From: Deltaproteobacteria bacterium
GTDB taxonomy: Bacteria; Bdellovibrionota; FAC87; UBA2466
Reading direction: 5' to 3'
DNA length: 64,000 nucleotides
NCBI GenBank assembly: GCA_016196825.1
Contig: JACPWY010000021.1
Coordinates: 1 to 64,000, forward strand
This document shows positions 16,665 to 26,380 of the stretch, piece after piece (the first letter of the stretch is position 1; each line of letters begins with the position of its first letter). Below the pieces are notes generated by a model. The model was given only the letters and a program-made list of their open reading frames with translations. It did no database searches and was not told where the DNA came from. A program made the translations under genes and the position numbers.

Positions 16665-17552
16665 CTACTTCAAGATAAGTCGAAAAGGGTTCTCTTTGAG
16701 AGCCTGAAAGACCGGTTTATCGGCCTTGGTCACGGTATCCAACTTCAAGCCTTCTGCCCCACAGCTCGTCACCAAGGCATGGCCCCCGCGCAAACGAGGC
16801 CGACCGATCACACGAGCACCGCTCGCCCCTCCCTCTGCCCCGAGCACTAGATAACTCACCGGCAAAGAGCGCAGATCGATTCCCAACCATTTGGCCCACT
16901 CCGACCAGGCCCTGTCCTGAAAGGCGATGCTCGGCACCTCGGCAAACTGGTGGCACCACGCAGACGACTGGCCCGCCAAGGGACACGCCTTCTGATGAGT
17001 GCAAGGCGCGACAACTGAAAAGTGTCCTCGCAGTTCTTCCCGCACCCCCAGGAGACGCTCGCTCGATCGCTTCTCCCCCGGCTCAACCCAAATCACCATA
17101 GCCGTCCGTTTGAGATCCTTCACAAGGCTCTGCAACGCCACAGGGGTCAGTTCCGAAATCACGTGGCTCAATACCACAAGCGCCCCATCCCACTTGAGCG
17201 CTCCCGTTTCAAACGTGACGTTCGTCGCTGCCGCTCTGAGATTTTCTCGGGTCATTGCCTCACAGAGAGGATTTCGATCAAATGCCTGGTGAGAGATCGG
17301 CCCCCCGACAGCACGGGTCACCCGAACACTCGCCACCCCACTCCCACAGCCCCAATCAATCACATGCCGAGGCCATTGCACGCCTAGCGCCTCTAATTCT
17401 CGCAATACGCTGTCCCACTTCCACCCAATGCGCTCCCCCAACGTCACGTGGTAAAGCCTCAATCGCTCTGGGCTCCAGTAATCACGCGTGAGATCGCCAT
17501 TCAATAAGATCTCTCGCAACTCTTTAAGCTGTTTGATCTCTTTAGCCGTCAT
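16665..17552 (-). CDS. Rsm22-like small-subunit rRNA methyltransferase
   Basis: 295 residues. The SAM-binding motif I is DWGCGSG near residue 67. A conserved WVEPGEKRSS segment follows. The family-specific Cys-rich block APCTHQKACPL...WCHQF, near residue 182, is the hallmark of Rsm22 (Pfam PF09243), found in mitochondria and some bacteria; in eukaryotic members such Cys residues have been linked to an iron-sulphur cluster. It probably methylates 16S rRNA or assists small-subunit assembly. Its ATG overlaps the upstream stop by 4 bp (ATGA). Confidence 0.8.
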   Translation of the reverse strand: MTAKEIKQLKELREILLNGDLTRDYWSPERLRLYHVTLGERIGWKWDSVLRELEALGVQWPRHVIDWGCGSGVASVRVTRAVGGPISHQAFDRNPLCEAMTRENLRAAATNVTFETGALKWDGALVVLSHVISELTPVALQSLVKDLKRTAMVIWVEPGEKRSSERLLGVREELRGHFSVVAPCTHQKACPLAGQSSAWCHQFAEVPSIAFQDRAWSEWAKWLGIDLRSLPVSYLVLGAEGGASGARVIGRPRLRGGHALVTSCGAEGLKLDTVTKADKPVFQALKENPFRLILK

Positions 17553-18148
17553 GGCGTGGGCGGGAGTGAATCGGCAATTCTTTTGACCACGTCAGGGAAT
17601 ACACTCAAATCCAGCGGACTGTTCGCAGTCCAATGCTTGAGATCTCTCAAGCACACGGCGCGCGCGGCCTGCATCACATCCTCGGCCAGTGCACAACGGC
17701 GAAGGAAATCCTGGCCAGCCGGCACGAGCCTCGGATCACGCTCTAAAGAGTCACCTATCGCTCCAAGCTCGTCAGCCACCTCCGTCAGCTCCGGCGGGGC
17801 AAAATGAAAATCTCGACGTCCCTTTTTTCGAATCTCGGCCATGCGGGGCAGCTTAGCAAAAGCGCGTTGAGTTAGCTCGTGAAACTCGGGCGTTGAAAAC
17901 ACCGCAGAGGGCTGGGGGGTTGGCGAGTGCTCCACTACCCGTTTCACCGTGGGAGGAGCCATGGAAGGAATGCTTTTCGGAGCTTCGACTCGCGGGGCCG
18001 GCAACGCCACGTCAGTTGGACTCACTATCATTCGTTCGGTAGACCCACTTGGCGTTACAGATTCCTCTCCATAGTAGTGCCCCACAAGATAGGCCGCATA
18101 CAACGCGACTATTCCCACAACGCCCAGGACCACGTGCCGCTTCTTCAC
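17549..18148 (-). CDS. Single-pass membrane protein of unknown function
   Basis: 199 residues from the GTG at 18148, which overlaps the upstream stop as GTGA and has AAAGGA 7 nt upstream. A longer frame to 18265 would lie inside the preceding gene. A transmembrane helix spans about residues 5-22 (HVVLGVVGIVALYAAYLVGH). It is followed by a Pro-rich linker and a helical C-terminal domain with three Cys. It is coupled to the HEARH lipoprotein upstream and the methyltransferase downstream. No family is recognised. Confidence 0.6.
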   Translation of the reverse strand: MKKRHVVLGVVGIVALYAAYLVGHYYGEESVTPSGSTERMIVSPTDVALPAPRVEAPKSIPSMAPPTVKRVVEHSPTPQPSAVFSTPEFHELTQRAFAKLPRMAEIRKKGRRDFHFAPPELTEVADELGAIGDSLERDPRLVPAGQDFLRRCALAEDVMQAARAVCLRDLKHWTANSPLDLSVFPDVVKRIADSLPPTP

Positions 18149-19005
18149 GGGTTGATCCTTTCCGCTTGGTCGTCGTTGTAGACGGCCCAGCTCAAGACCC
18201 GGCCATTTAAGTCGGCAATCTGCAGATCGAGGTTCGCCAGCTGCGCGCTCGTGCACCAAGTGCACTGATTCCGAAATTTCTGCACGATCACCCGCCCAAC
18301 TGGATAGGGGCCGTCCGTGCTTTTGTCACACGCGTACTGCCCCTCGTAATCGCCAGAGGGGCATTTTTCATGTGGAAAGGCCGCATTGTCGCCCGATCCA
18401 TCATCGTGCCGGGCCTCGTGAAAATCGGTCGCAAGTCTCAAGTAGGAGTTGATATCATCATCAGCCTTTGTCCCAGGCACCAGGATCGTAGTGAAGAGCC
18501 CCTCGCCAATCTGAAAAATACCAACCCTCGGAGTCGTGATGAAGAGCCTAAATCCTCCGACGAGCAGCGAATAGAGAATGCCCTCCTCTTTCCCAGCAAG
18601 ATACACAGCGCCACCGGCATTGCGCATAATGGTCGTTGAACTGAAGGGCCCTATCACTTCTGACAAAAACGGCTGGTACTGAAGCGATCTCTCAACCCTC
18701 CCGCTAGTGTCATAATTTTCGCCCACCAGGTACGAGAAACGAGTCTCAAGCCACTGTTTAAGGCTTCGATTCGAAAAATCGGGGATGTCCAGAATATTGG
18801 CCTCGGACTGGTCCACAAACCCAGCATTTGAAAGGATCTCCAGATCCTTATCCACCAACGCTCGTTGATTCGAAGGAACCGAATCGTCAAACCTCACCGC
18901 CACCTTCCCGGCTGGCGCCTCACCTGACAGGCTTCGATGATTCTTGATAGGCAGCCCACAGCCCAATAGCAGAAGGAGCGGCAACACTTTAAGAATACGC
19001 ACCAT
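18145..19005 (-). CDS. Lipoprotein with HEARH zinc-protease-like motif
   Basis: 286 residues from the ATG at 19005, chosen because it gives a clean lipoprotein signal (LLLLLGC). Around residue 195 the sequence reads DFHEARHDDGSGDN. HEARH fits the HExxH zinc-binding motif, and acidic residues follow that could supply a third ligand. Four Cys occur in two pairs near the C-terminus (CPSGDYEGQYAC and CTWC), suggesting disulphides. It may be an envelope metalloprotease, but the motif alone is weak proof. It starts an operon with the membrane protein and the Rsm22-like gene. Confidence 0.55.
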   Translation of the reverse strand: MVRILKVLPLLLLLGCGLPIKNHRSLSGEAPAGKVAVRFDDSVPSNQRALVDKDLEILSNAGFVDQSEANILDIPDFSNRSLKQWLETRFSYLVGENYDTSGRVERSLQYQPFLSEVIGPFSSTTIMRNAGGAVYLAGKEEGILYSLLVGGFRLFITTPRVGIFQIGEGLFTTILVPGTKADDDINSYLRLATDFHEARHDDGSGDNAAFPHEKCPSGDYEGQYACDKSTDGPYPVGRVIVQKFRNQCTWCTSAQLANLDLQIADLNGRVLSWAVYNDDQAERINP

Positions 19006-19187
19006 AGCACCCACACACGCCCCACCCCTTGGAGGTGAATAGGTGCAATCCCCTTGCCGCAGAAGCCGGGGCACCGTCAGCACTTATGTGGCATCAGCCA
19101 AGGCGTAGTCGCTCAGTGGACAGTGCATCAGCCCAGCCAGTGAGCAACAAATAACGTCACCCTTCTGGCAATTTCTCTTAGAAGTTG

Positions 19188-21182
19188 TTACTTCGCGCCG
19201 TAGAACTCCGCCCAGTACGGTGCCGCGCCCTCAAGGGTGCGTTCGCCGAGCGCCTGGGCCCTATGTTTGTCGATGCGCCACGGCTGATCGATGTAGCCTC
19301 TAAAGAACGCAATGTCCTTGCCCCGATCGATTAGGATCTTCGCCCAAGGCTCATTGATGGCCTCCGTCGGCGAGTACTTGGCGAACAGGGCCTTTAACGC
19401 ACCTTCCTCGCGCAACGCCTTGATGCGCTGGAGCTCTGAAAGTAGCGCGACCGCCACCTCATGGGCTTTCCCGTAGTCCTTCACCACCAGCACCTGATTG
19501 CCGCCCGTCACCGTGCCGCCATCCTGTGATTCCCAACCGATTGCCTTTGCCTCAAGAAGTTTGTTCATGAGCAGAAAACGCCCGCGGACGTGGGTCTGGT
19601 TCAGACTCTTCGCACGAGACACCGCCGCCGAAAAAGAGGTCGCGAGATACAGATCCCACGACGTCTTCTTAAGCCGCAGCCGTTCCGCCTCATCCTTAAC
19701 GACACCCGCCTCGACCAACTTAGGATCACTGCCGAACACCAGTCCCGTGAGATCGGCCCGCTCCTCTTCTAAAGACGCGCCCAGCGAGCCCAGCGCAATG
19801 CTGGGATCCACGCCGTCGGCATATTTGACCGGATCCACTATGCCCGAGCCATGGCCAATCACCTCATGGAGCAACGTCTGAATGAGTGTGCCAGTCTCAT
19901 AAAGGTCCATCATGTCCTTCACCCGATCTCTCGTCGTAAAGGCCATCACCACCTGCTCGCGCATGGCCTTGGCCTCGGGATCAGCATTCTGTCCCGGGAA
20001 CGGAAGGCGAATGACGTTCTTAAATCCGTCCGTTTTGCGAATGTCTTCGAAGTTCGGAAGATTGAAACCACCGGTCCGTATGCTCGACACCTCTTCGAAG
20101 TAGTAGCCCATGATCGCCGGCGGCGAATAGTCGGGGGCAAAGGTCTTGCGATAAGCCTTCTTTTCCCCTTCGACCATATACTCATACGGCATCAGGTTTT
20201 CAAAATACTGCGCGTTCTTCGCCAACGCCGCCGACTTCTTCGTTACCTCGCGGTCCACGAGAAGCACATAGTTCTCCCATGATCCGATGCGATTGAGGAA
20301 ATCATCATAGGTCTCAACCCACCCGATCATGACGTCGAGCGTCGAATCGGTTCGATCCTTGAGCCACTCGATGTTGAAGGCCCGGAAGTCTTTTTCATCA
20401 CCGGTGTGAAGATACTTGATAAAGTGATCGATCTGGGCCTTTTGATGCTCGCTCTTTGAATGGCTTTTCGCCTTAATCAGATGCGATTCCACCAGCCTCA
20501 ACTTCTCACCGATAATACCCGGCGTTTTCACAGTGTGGATTTCACATTTGAGTCCCGCTTCCGATCGCACCACGCGGCAGTTGAGCGGGATTTCGATCTT
20601 CTTCTGCTCAAGCGCAGTATTCACCTCTTCCTTGGTGATCCCCTTTTCATAAAGGTTACCGCCGGTCTCCTCGAGTCTATCACTGGAATCCACGGGCTTT
20701 CTTTTGAGCTCCTGCGTGGGATCGAACATGAGCGCCAAAATCTCCTTCTCATTTGCCGCGGTGAGTTCTCTCCCATGGAGCTTGAGCACTTCGCGCATCT
20801 GTTCCTGTGTGACCTTGGTCAAAACGGCCTTGATTTGCGAACGCATATCGTAGGGGCCGTAGTTGTCGAGAAACTTAGCGGTGTAGACCAAGTACTCGTT
20901 GAAATTCTGTCCTAGAAGTTTTTTCGTCCCCCCAATTTTTTTGGACGTGAGCGATCTCGTGAGTACATCGCGGATAGTCAGCGCGTGCCGGTGGCTTTCA
21001 AAATACATGAGGCTCCGTCCGGCTCTGGCCGCCTGGATGAGTTCATACGCGAGTTTTTTTTCATTGGCGGGCAGTTTTTGCCACAGCTTCACCCGGGCTT
21101 CTGAACTCTCCACCCGAACATTGTCGGGAAGGCTCACGGGGCCGGCTCCAAACGCGATACTAACAAGTAGCACCAGAAACAT
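19188..21182 (-). CDS. Exported dipeptidyl-peptidase III-like metallopeptidase (M49)
   Basis: 664 residues. The zinc motif is HEVIGH (about residues 439-444), the HExxGH form unique to M49. EEERAD follows 33 residues later and supplies the third ligand; in human DPP III the spacing is over 50 residues, so a loop is shorter here. M49 enzymes remove dipeptides from peptide N-termini and are usually cytosolic, but this one has an apparent signal peptide (to IAFGAG). AAGGAG precedes the ATG. It lies 39 bp downstream of the response regulator and may be in the same operon. Confidence 0.8.
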   Translation of the reverse strand: MFLVLLVSIAFGAGPVSLPDNVRVESSEARVKLWQKLPANEKKLAYELIQAARAGRSLMYFESHRHALTIRDVLTRSLTSKKIGGTKKLLGQNFNEYLVYTAKFLDNYGPYDMRSQIKAVLTKVTQEQMREVLKLHGRELTAANEKEILALMFDPTQELKRKPVDSSDRLEETGGNLYEKGITKEEVNTALEQKKIEIPLNCRVVRSEAGLKCEIHTVKTPGIIGEKLRLVESHLIKAKSHSKSEHQKAQIDHFIKYLHTGDEKDFRAFNIEWLKDRTDSTLDVMIGWVETYDDFLNRIGSWENYVLLVDREVTKKSAALAKNAQYFENLMPYEYMVEGEKKAYRKTFAPDYSPPAIMGYYFEEVSSIRTGGFNLPNFEDIRKTDGFKNVIRLPFPGQNADPEAKAMREQVVMAFTTRDRVKDMMDLYETGTLIQTLLHEVIGHGSGIVDPVKYADGVDPSIALGSLGASLEEERADLTGLVFGSDPKLVEAGVVKDEAERLRLKKTSWDLYLATSFSAAVSRAKSLNQTHVRGRFLLMNKLLEAKAIGWESQDGGTVTGGNQVLVVKDYGKAHEVAVALLSELQRIKALREEGALKALFAKYSPTEAINEPWAKILIDRGKDIAFFRGYIDQPWRIDKHRAQALGERTLEGAAPYWAEFYGAK

Positions 21183-21221
21183 ATTGATCTCCTTGAAAGG
21201 CCGGATTTTACCATAAGACGC

Positions 21222-22586
21222 CTAGCGAAGTCCCAACTCCTTCATTTTCAGTTGCAACCCTTTCCGGCTCAGATTCAGATGCCGCGCGGCCTGGGTCACA
21301 TTTCCAGAAGTCTTCATCAGCGCGTCCTCTATCATTTTCGTTTCAACAACCCGGGTGGCATCCTTAACGCGATCCTTGAGAGAGCCACCGGCCGCCGCCT
21401 GACTCAGCAAAAACCGTTTTTCTTCGAACTCGAGCACATCGTCAGGGAGTTCCTCGGGCGTGATGGCCCCGGTCTCATTCATGACCACCATTCGCTCGAT
21501 AGCATTCTCAAGCTGCCGGATATTGCCCGGCCACGGAAACTGACTGAGAAGCTCAAGCGCCTCTGGGCTCACCGTGCAAGGGGCCCTCTTCAATTGCTCA
21601 GCCATCTTTTTCACAAAAAAGCCCACGAGAAGCGGAATATCGTCCGGCCTTTCTCTGAGCGGAGGCAAGTGAATGGGCACCACATTCAGTCGATAGAATA
21701 GGTCATTCCGGAACCGCCCATCCCTCACATCGGCTTCCAGATCCCGATTGGTGGCAGTGACAAGTCTCACATCCACCTTAAGAGTTCGCACACCCCCGAC
21801 CCGCTCGAAGCACTTATCTTGCAGCACTCTCAACAGCTTCACCTGCATCTCTATGTTCATCTCCCCAATTTCGTCGAGAAACAAAGTGCCGCCATCGGCG
21901 AGCTCGAACCGTCCGGGCTTTGCGGCAATCGCGCCCGTGAAGGCACCCCGCTCGTGTCCAAAGAGCTCGCTCTCCATTAGGGTTGGCGGAATAGCAGCAC
22001 AGTTGATCTTGATGAACGGTCCGTTATGTCTCGTGCTTCGATCATGCAGTGCCTGAGCGATGAGCTCCTTCCCCGTCCCGCTCTCCCCCGTGATGAAAAT
22101 AGTCGACTCGGTTGAGGCCACCTTATCGATCACCTGAAAGACCTTCATCAGAAGAGCGTGTTTACCGATCATCGGATAACGCTCAGAATGAGTGGTGCGG
22201 ATGGATTGTGAGCTGTGAAAAGCATAGGTCTTCACAGCCTTGCCAATCACTCGAATGAGTTCATTCTTTTCAAAAGGTTTCGCCAAATAGTCGAAGGCCC
22301 CCATCTTGAGCGAGTCTACGGCCGAATCGACCGTTCCGTGGGCCGTGAGAATAATGAAAGGAATTGGCAGCCTCTCCGCGACCACCCATCTCAGAAGCGC
22401 GAGGCCGTCTTCCCGTTCCAGCTTCAGATCCGAAAGAACCACCTGGACCGGCTCTCTCCGCAAAATTTCGCGCGCATCGTTCACCGTTCGCGCAGACAAT
22501 ACAGAGAAGCCCTCGGACGTCAGCATCGCCGTAAGGATCTTACGAATATTCTCCTCGTCATCCAGGACTAATATCTTGGCGTCCAT
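21222..22586 (-). CDS. NtrC-type sigma-54 response regulator
   Basis: 454 residues with three domains: receiver (1-120; acidic pair D9-D10, phosphorylation site D53 in LSDLKL), AAA+ sigma-54 interaction domain (about 140-370; Walker A GESGTGKE and GAFTGA, the sigma-54 contact loop) and a Fis-type helix-turn-helix (about 410-454; NVTQAARHLNLSRKGLQLK). GGAGGAT precedes the ATG. The start lies 29 bp inside the end of the kinase gene, so the two are coupled. It should activate sigma-54 promoters when phosphorylated; the targets are unknown. Confidence 0.92.
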   Translation of the reverse strand: MDAKILVLDDEENIRKILTAMLTSEGFSVLSARTVNDAREILRREPVQVVLSDLKLEREDGLALLRWVVAERLPIPFIILTAHGTVDSAVDSLKMGAFDYLAKPFEKNELIRVIGKAVKTYAFHSSQSIRTTHSERYPMIGKHALLMKVFQVIDKVASTESTIFITGESGTGKELIAQALHDRSTRHNGPFIKINCAAIPPTLMESELFGHERGAFTGAIAAKPGRFELADGGTLFLDEIGEMNIEMQVKLLRVLQDKCFERVGGVRTLKVDVRLVTATNRDLEADVRDGRFRNDLFYRLNVVPIHLPPLRERPDDIPLLVGFFVKKMAEQLKRAPCTVSPEALELLSQFPWPGNIRQLENAIERMVVMNETGAITPEELPDDVLEFEEKRFLLSQAAAGGSLKDRVKDATRVVETKMIEDALMKTSGNVTQAARHLNLSRKGLQLKMKELGLR

Positions 22587-24765
22587 GATCCTCCACCTGA
22601 CTCCTCACCGGTCGCCTCTCCCGAGGCAGAGGCAGATGAATCTTGAACCGCGTCCCCTCCCCCTCAACCGATTGGACTGTTATCGTCCCCCCCATACTGT
22701 CTATGAGCCGCCGACAGATCGCAAGACCAAGGCCGGTCCCTTTCTGCTTCGTCGTATGAAAGGGAATGAAGAGTCTCGGCAGTTCCACTTCCGGGATACC
22801 CGGACCATCATCGGCCACCTCAATTTCTAGATAATCACGTGTCTCTCCGGTGATCCCGAGTTGCCAGCCTTCCCACATCTTGTAGATCGGCAGATCATCA
22901 AGGAAGGTCGCGGGCTTTGGCCGCAGTTCGTTCACTGTGACCGTAACGTTGACCGTGCGCCCCACCCCCTGCCCGGCCTGAACGGCATTCAACAGTAAAT
23001 TCACGAGCACCTGTTTCAGCCCCTCAGGATCGATTGAGAGAGTCGGCCCGCGAGCCCCCACAACGGTGATCTTCGCTTCCTTTTGAAAGAGCTTCACCGT
23101 GTGCTCGATCACCTGCAGCGGATCGCACGCCGTCTGGGGGGAGGAGCGCCGAGGTTTGGCGAAATCCAAAATATCCGTGACGACATGAGTGAGCCTGTCG
23201 GTCTCATCGAGGATGATGTTGATAAATTCATCCGAGCGTTGAGAGGAATCCTTCAAGAGTTCTGCCGCTCCCCGAATGGCACCCAGAGGATTCTTGATCT
23301 CATGCGCCAGGCCAGCCGCCATCTCACCCACTGCCGCGAGCTTCTCGCGGTTGGTCGCATGACTAAAGGCCTGGGCATTCTTGAGAATCACCGCGATCTG
23401 GCGGGATACAGGAAAGAAGAGTCTCAGCTGTTCAGTCGTGAGAAGAATCCGCTCCCCCATCGTCGCCGCGGTGAATCCCACAAGACGCGAGTCATGCATA
23501 AAGGGGATTACAAAGTCGGCCCCAAGCCCCCGCATGGAACTGAGCACATCCTCACAAAAGCGAATGGGCCGAACGGAATGAAACGACTCACGGTCGTTTT
23601 CAATCGTTTCCAGAACAAAGGGGCGCCCCCGCCGCAATGAGATGTACTCGATGAGCGAATCGGTACTGGCCACCTCGCGCGACCCCGCAACCTCGGCAAG
23701 GCTCAGGTTATCCGCCTGTGCTAAAAACAAAGCCGCAGACTTGACCCCGAGCGCCTTCGTCAGAGCGCGTCCAATTCGGCGCCCCAGGTCGGGGGCGTCG
23801 ACCGTTCCCATCAGATCGGAAGAGAGAAGACTCAGTTCCCGCTCGAGAGTGTTGTGGCGCTCGAGAAACAACTTGCGCGTGAATCGCGCCGTCGCATTTC
23901 GAATGGGATCAAACAAAACGATGATGCCAAATGATGCGATGAGAGTATTGAAGAAAAAAAGCCCCGGCCGGTCACCCACCCAGCTCACCAGAAGAGAGTA
24001 GAAGCTCGTGAGAATGACGGCCACCCCACCGAAGAGTGCTATCTTCGCCACCACCTCTTGCGCCGTCATCAGCTCTCGCTGAATGAAGACCTGGAAGAGA
24101 AACACTAGGTAAAAAGTGCGCGCGAGCGTCCCTACCCCCGGCACATTGGCCCCGGATATCTCCAAGAGATCGGTCATGTGAACAAGTAAGACGATCAGAG
24201 CACCCCAGGTCACATGCCGATACCGAGTCTTTTCCCGGGCCACGGTCGAGATCTGCGTCGCCCGAAAGAGCATGATCAACCAGATCGTGGTGGGAATCAG
24301 ATAGAGAAAATGGCTGACATAAGAAAAGATAAGGCGAGTCCGATCGAATTGGGGTGAGCTCAGCCAAACAAACGCTCCGATAAAGACCGGCACGTACGCA
24401 TACCACCACCGCTTGAGCACACTCTTAAAGCGCGGCACAAGTTCCGCCAAGAACCATAACGTGCAGGGACTGATCAGGAGTGTGACAAGCGAGCGAAGCG
24501 AACTTGGCCCCATCGACGGGCGAAAACTCTCAACGACGCCCATCGCGTCCTGAAAAAACAGAAGAAGCGAAAGCGCACCAAAGGCCTGGCACAGACGGCT
24601 TCGGAAATTGCGCATCAGCGCCGCCGTGCAGAGGCTGACGTCGACACACGCCGAGATGATTAGGCTAATGCTCGAGATCCCCACAACAGTGAGATACCAC
24701 AAGAGGTCAGTAGGGGGGAATGACGCCCGTGATTCGACAGACGTTGCGGTAAAGAAGTCCGCCAT
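22558..24765 (-). CDS. Membrane sensor histidine kinase with GAF domain
   Basis: About 735 residues from the ATG at 24765. The N-terminal 300 residues hold seven or eight hydrophobic helices, similar in layout to PrsK-like kinases. A GAF-like domain follows (about 335-480), then the phosphoacceptor helix with LAHEIKNPLGAIRGA (His near 488), and an HATPase domain with DDGPGIPEVELPRLFIPFH and GTGLGLAI. It phosphorylates the NtrC-type regulator encoded just downstream. The start is uncertain: a TTG at 24702, just after the upstream stop, is also possible. There is no Shine-Dalgarno sequence. Confidence 0.88.
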   Translation of the reverse strand: MADFFTATSVESRASFPPTDLLWYLTVVGISSISLIISACVDVSLCTAALMRNFRSRLCQAFGALSLLLFFQDAMGVVESFRPSMGPSSLRSLVTLLISPCTLWFLAELVPRFKSVLKRWWYAYVPVFIGAFVWLSSPQFDRTRLIFSYVSHFLYLIPTTIWLIMLFRATQISTVAREKTRYRHVTWGALIVLLVHMTDLLEISGANVPGVGTLARTFYLVFLFQVFIQRELMTAQEVVAKIALFGGVAVILTSFYSLLVSWVGDRPGLFFFNTLIASFGIIVLFDPIRNATARFTRKLFLERHNTLERELSLLSSDLMGTVDAPDLGRRIGRALTKALGVKSAALFLAQADNLSLAEVAGSREVASTDSLIEYISLRRGRPFVLETIENDRESFHSVRPIRFCEDVLSSMRGLGADFVIPFMHDSRLVGFTAATMGERILLTTEQLRLFFPVSRQIAVILKNAQAFSHATNREKLAAVGEMAAGLAHEIKNPLGAIRGAAELLKDSSQRSDEFINIILDETDRLTHVVTDILDFAKPRRSSPQTACDPLQVIEHTVKLFQKEAKITVVGARGPTLSIDPEGLKQVLVNLLLNAVQAGQGVGRTVNVTVTVNELRPKPATFLDDLPIYKMWEGWQLGITGETRDYLEIEVADDGPGIPEVELPRLFIPFHTTKQKGTGLGLAICRRLIDSMGGTITVQSVEGEGTRFKIHLPLPRERRPVRSQVEDHGRQDISPG

Positions 24766-26239
24766 AACCTCGCACGTAGAAGGGAGTGGTGACACCCAAG
24801 ATCCGCGCCTGCTGAATAGGCCGCCGATCCTCGACGAGCTCGAAGCAACGCGGCGTCCAAAAGCAAAGACTACTGATCTGAGCGGGCACTCCGCGCGATC
24901 CAACGCGCTGCAATGTAATTGGTTCAGTCACAAACGCAAAATCATAGTTCTTAAAAACCATGGCGCACACAAAATCCAGATTGTCCGAAAAGCCCAGCGG
25001 CGCGGTGAAGAATCCGTCGGAGGTGATCGCAAGGCGTTGCCCCTCCTTCATTCGTCCTTTCAGATATTCCTGCACCCCCTGAAGCGTCTGCTCCGGCGCT
25101 CGGGTGAGACCGTCGCTCATGAGTTTCAACTCTCGCACCGCCATGAGCGAAACCCCGCAAAAGAGAAAAACAACCGAGGCCATCAGCTGCCAACGAGAAT
25201 TGGTCAACCACCATTTGGGCAGCACCACGATCCAAAGGAGCGCGCAGCTGAACCAAAGATAGAGCGGCTCGATGGGAAACACGATCAGTGAAAAGACCGT
25301 GAACACCACTGCGGCGATGAGAAGCTCCGTTTGGCGCGAGATCGAAGGAACGAGACCCGCCCCTGCCGCAAAGAGGCTGGAAAAAAGGCACAGATACATT
25401 GGCCGCCCCATCTTAAAGGCCATCGACAGATGGTGGAGAAAGGACTGCATTCCCACATAGCCATCGCGAGCAAAAGACGAGCGATTGCTGTGCGGTAAAA
25501 CATTGTAATGGGCCCCCTTCAAAAACCGCTCGATGACCAGCGGATCGCTGACAACAACTGGAATACATACTCCAACGACGACCACAAAAGAGATCGCTCC
25601 GATCTTGACGAGCGATCGCCACTCCCCTCGCGCCAGCCACAACGTCTGCGCCAGCGCCCCGAAGAGCCCAGCTGTCGGCGAGGTCCCAGCCGCAAACCCA
25701 AGCAAAAGTCCACTCACAATCCACCACCGCCGCCAAGGCCTCGTGGCTGTCACCAACAGACTTGAGAGTATTAGACAAAGCGCCATCTCATCGGGCCGGT
25801 CCTCGTTGTTGGGAAAAAAACTCACCAAAAAGAGAAATGCGATGATCCAAAGAGCCCTAAACGGTCGACTCGCCAAAGAGTATGGGCCGAGCAACCAGAC
25901 AACCCAAAGTAAAATAATCACCGATCGGGTGAGTCGCCAAAGACTGTCAAACACCAGACTCGATCCATAGGAAACACCAAAGACCTTAAACCAACCGCCG
26001 AGAACGACTGGAAAGACGGGAGGGTAAAAGGCATACACGGTTCTCACCCCGATGGGGGCATTGGGGAGGTTGATGCCGGTGAGGGTGCCGCGAGTGGCCA
26101 GCTCGAGTGCCGGCGCCTTGAATTGGTAGACATCAGGTCCAGGAAACTTCACGTTGAAGTGGACTATCAGGACCTGCGCGACGCACCACAAGAGCGCAAC
26201 GGCAAGGCCAGCGATCCAATAGAATTTTCGCTGCGTCAT
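24707..26239 (-). CDS. Polytopic membrane glycosyltransferase-like protein
   Basis: About 510 residues with around ten transmembrane helices and a short periplasmic C-terminal domain (from about residue 390). The large first periplasmic loop, with VYAFYPPVFPVV, and the overall layout suit the GT-C superfamily (dolichyl-phosphate-mannose or ArnT-like), which uses lipid-linked sugars outside the inner membrane. A catalytic acidic pair cannot be fixed: candidates are D37 near FPGPDVY and the NNEDRPDEM loop. ATG at 26239 is preferred over the adjoining TTG. It overlaps the kinase gene by about 59 bp. Confidence 0.6.
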   Translation of the reverse strand: MTQRKFYWIAGLAVALLWCVAQVLIVHFNVKFPGPDVYQFKAPALELATRGTLTGINLPNAPIGVRTVYAFYPPVFPVVLGGWFKVFGVSYGSSLVFDSLWRLTRSVIILLWVVWLLGPYSLASRPFRALWIIAFLFLVSFFPNNEDRPDEMALCLILSSLLVTATRPWRRWWIVSGLLLGFAAGTSPTAGLFGALAQTLWLARGEWRSLVKIGAISFVVVVGVCIPVVVSDPLVIERFLKGAHYNVLPHSNRSSFARDGYVGMQSFLHHLSMAFKMGRPMYLCLFSSLFAAGAGLVPSISRQTELLIAAVVFTVFSLIVFPIEPLYLWFSCALLWIVVLPKWWLTNSRWQLMASVVFLFCGVSLMAVRELKLMSDGLTRAPEQTLQGVQEYLKGRMKEGQRLAITSDGFFTAPLGFSDNLDFVCAMVFKNYDFAFVTEPITLQRVGSRGVPAQISSLCFWTPRCFELVEDRRPIQQARILGVTTPFYVRGYGGLLYRNVCRITGVIPPY

Positions 26240-26380
26240 CAATGCGTCGGAGAGTTTCGCGTATAGAATATCACAGAGCTCCGCACTAGTGGCGAACTTG
26301 CACCCCGCGTTATTGAAAAGAAGTCGTAAACCTCCGATAATGGTGAGAGTAGTCCCACCTCTTCTCTTTCACTCGACCCC

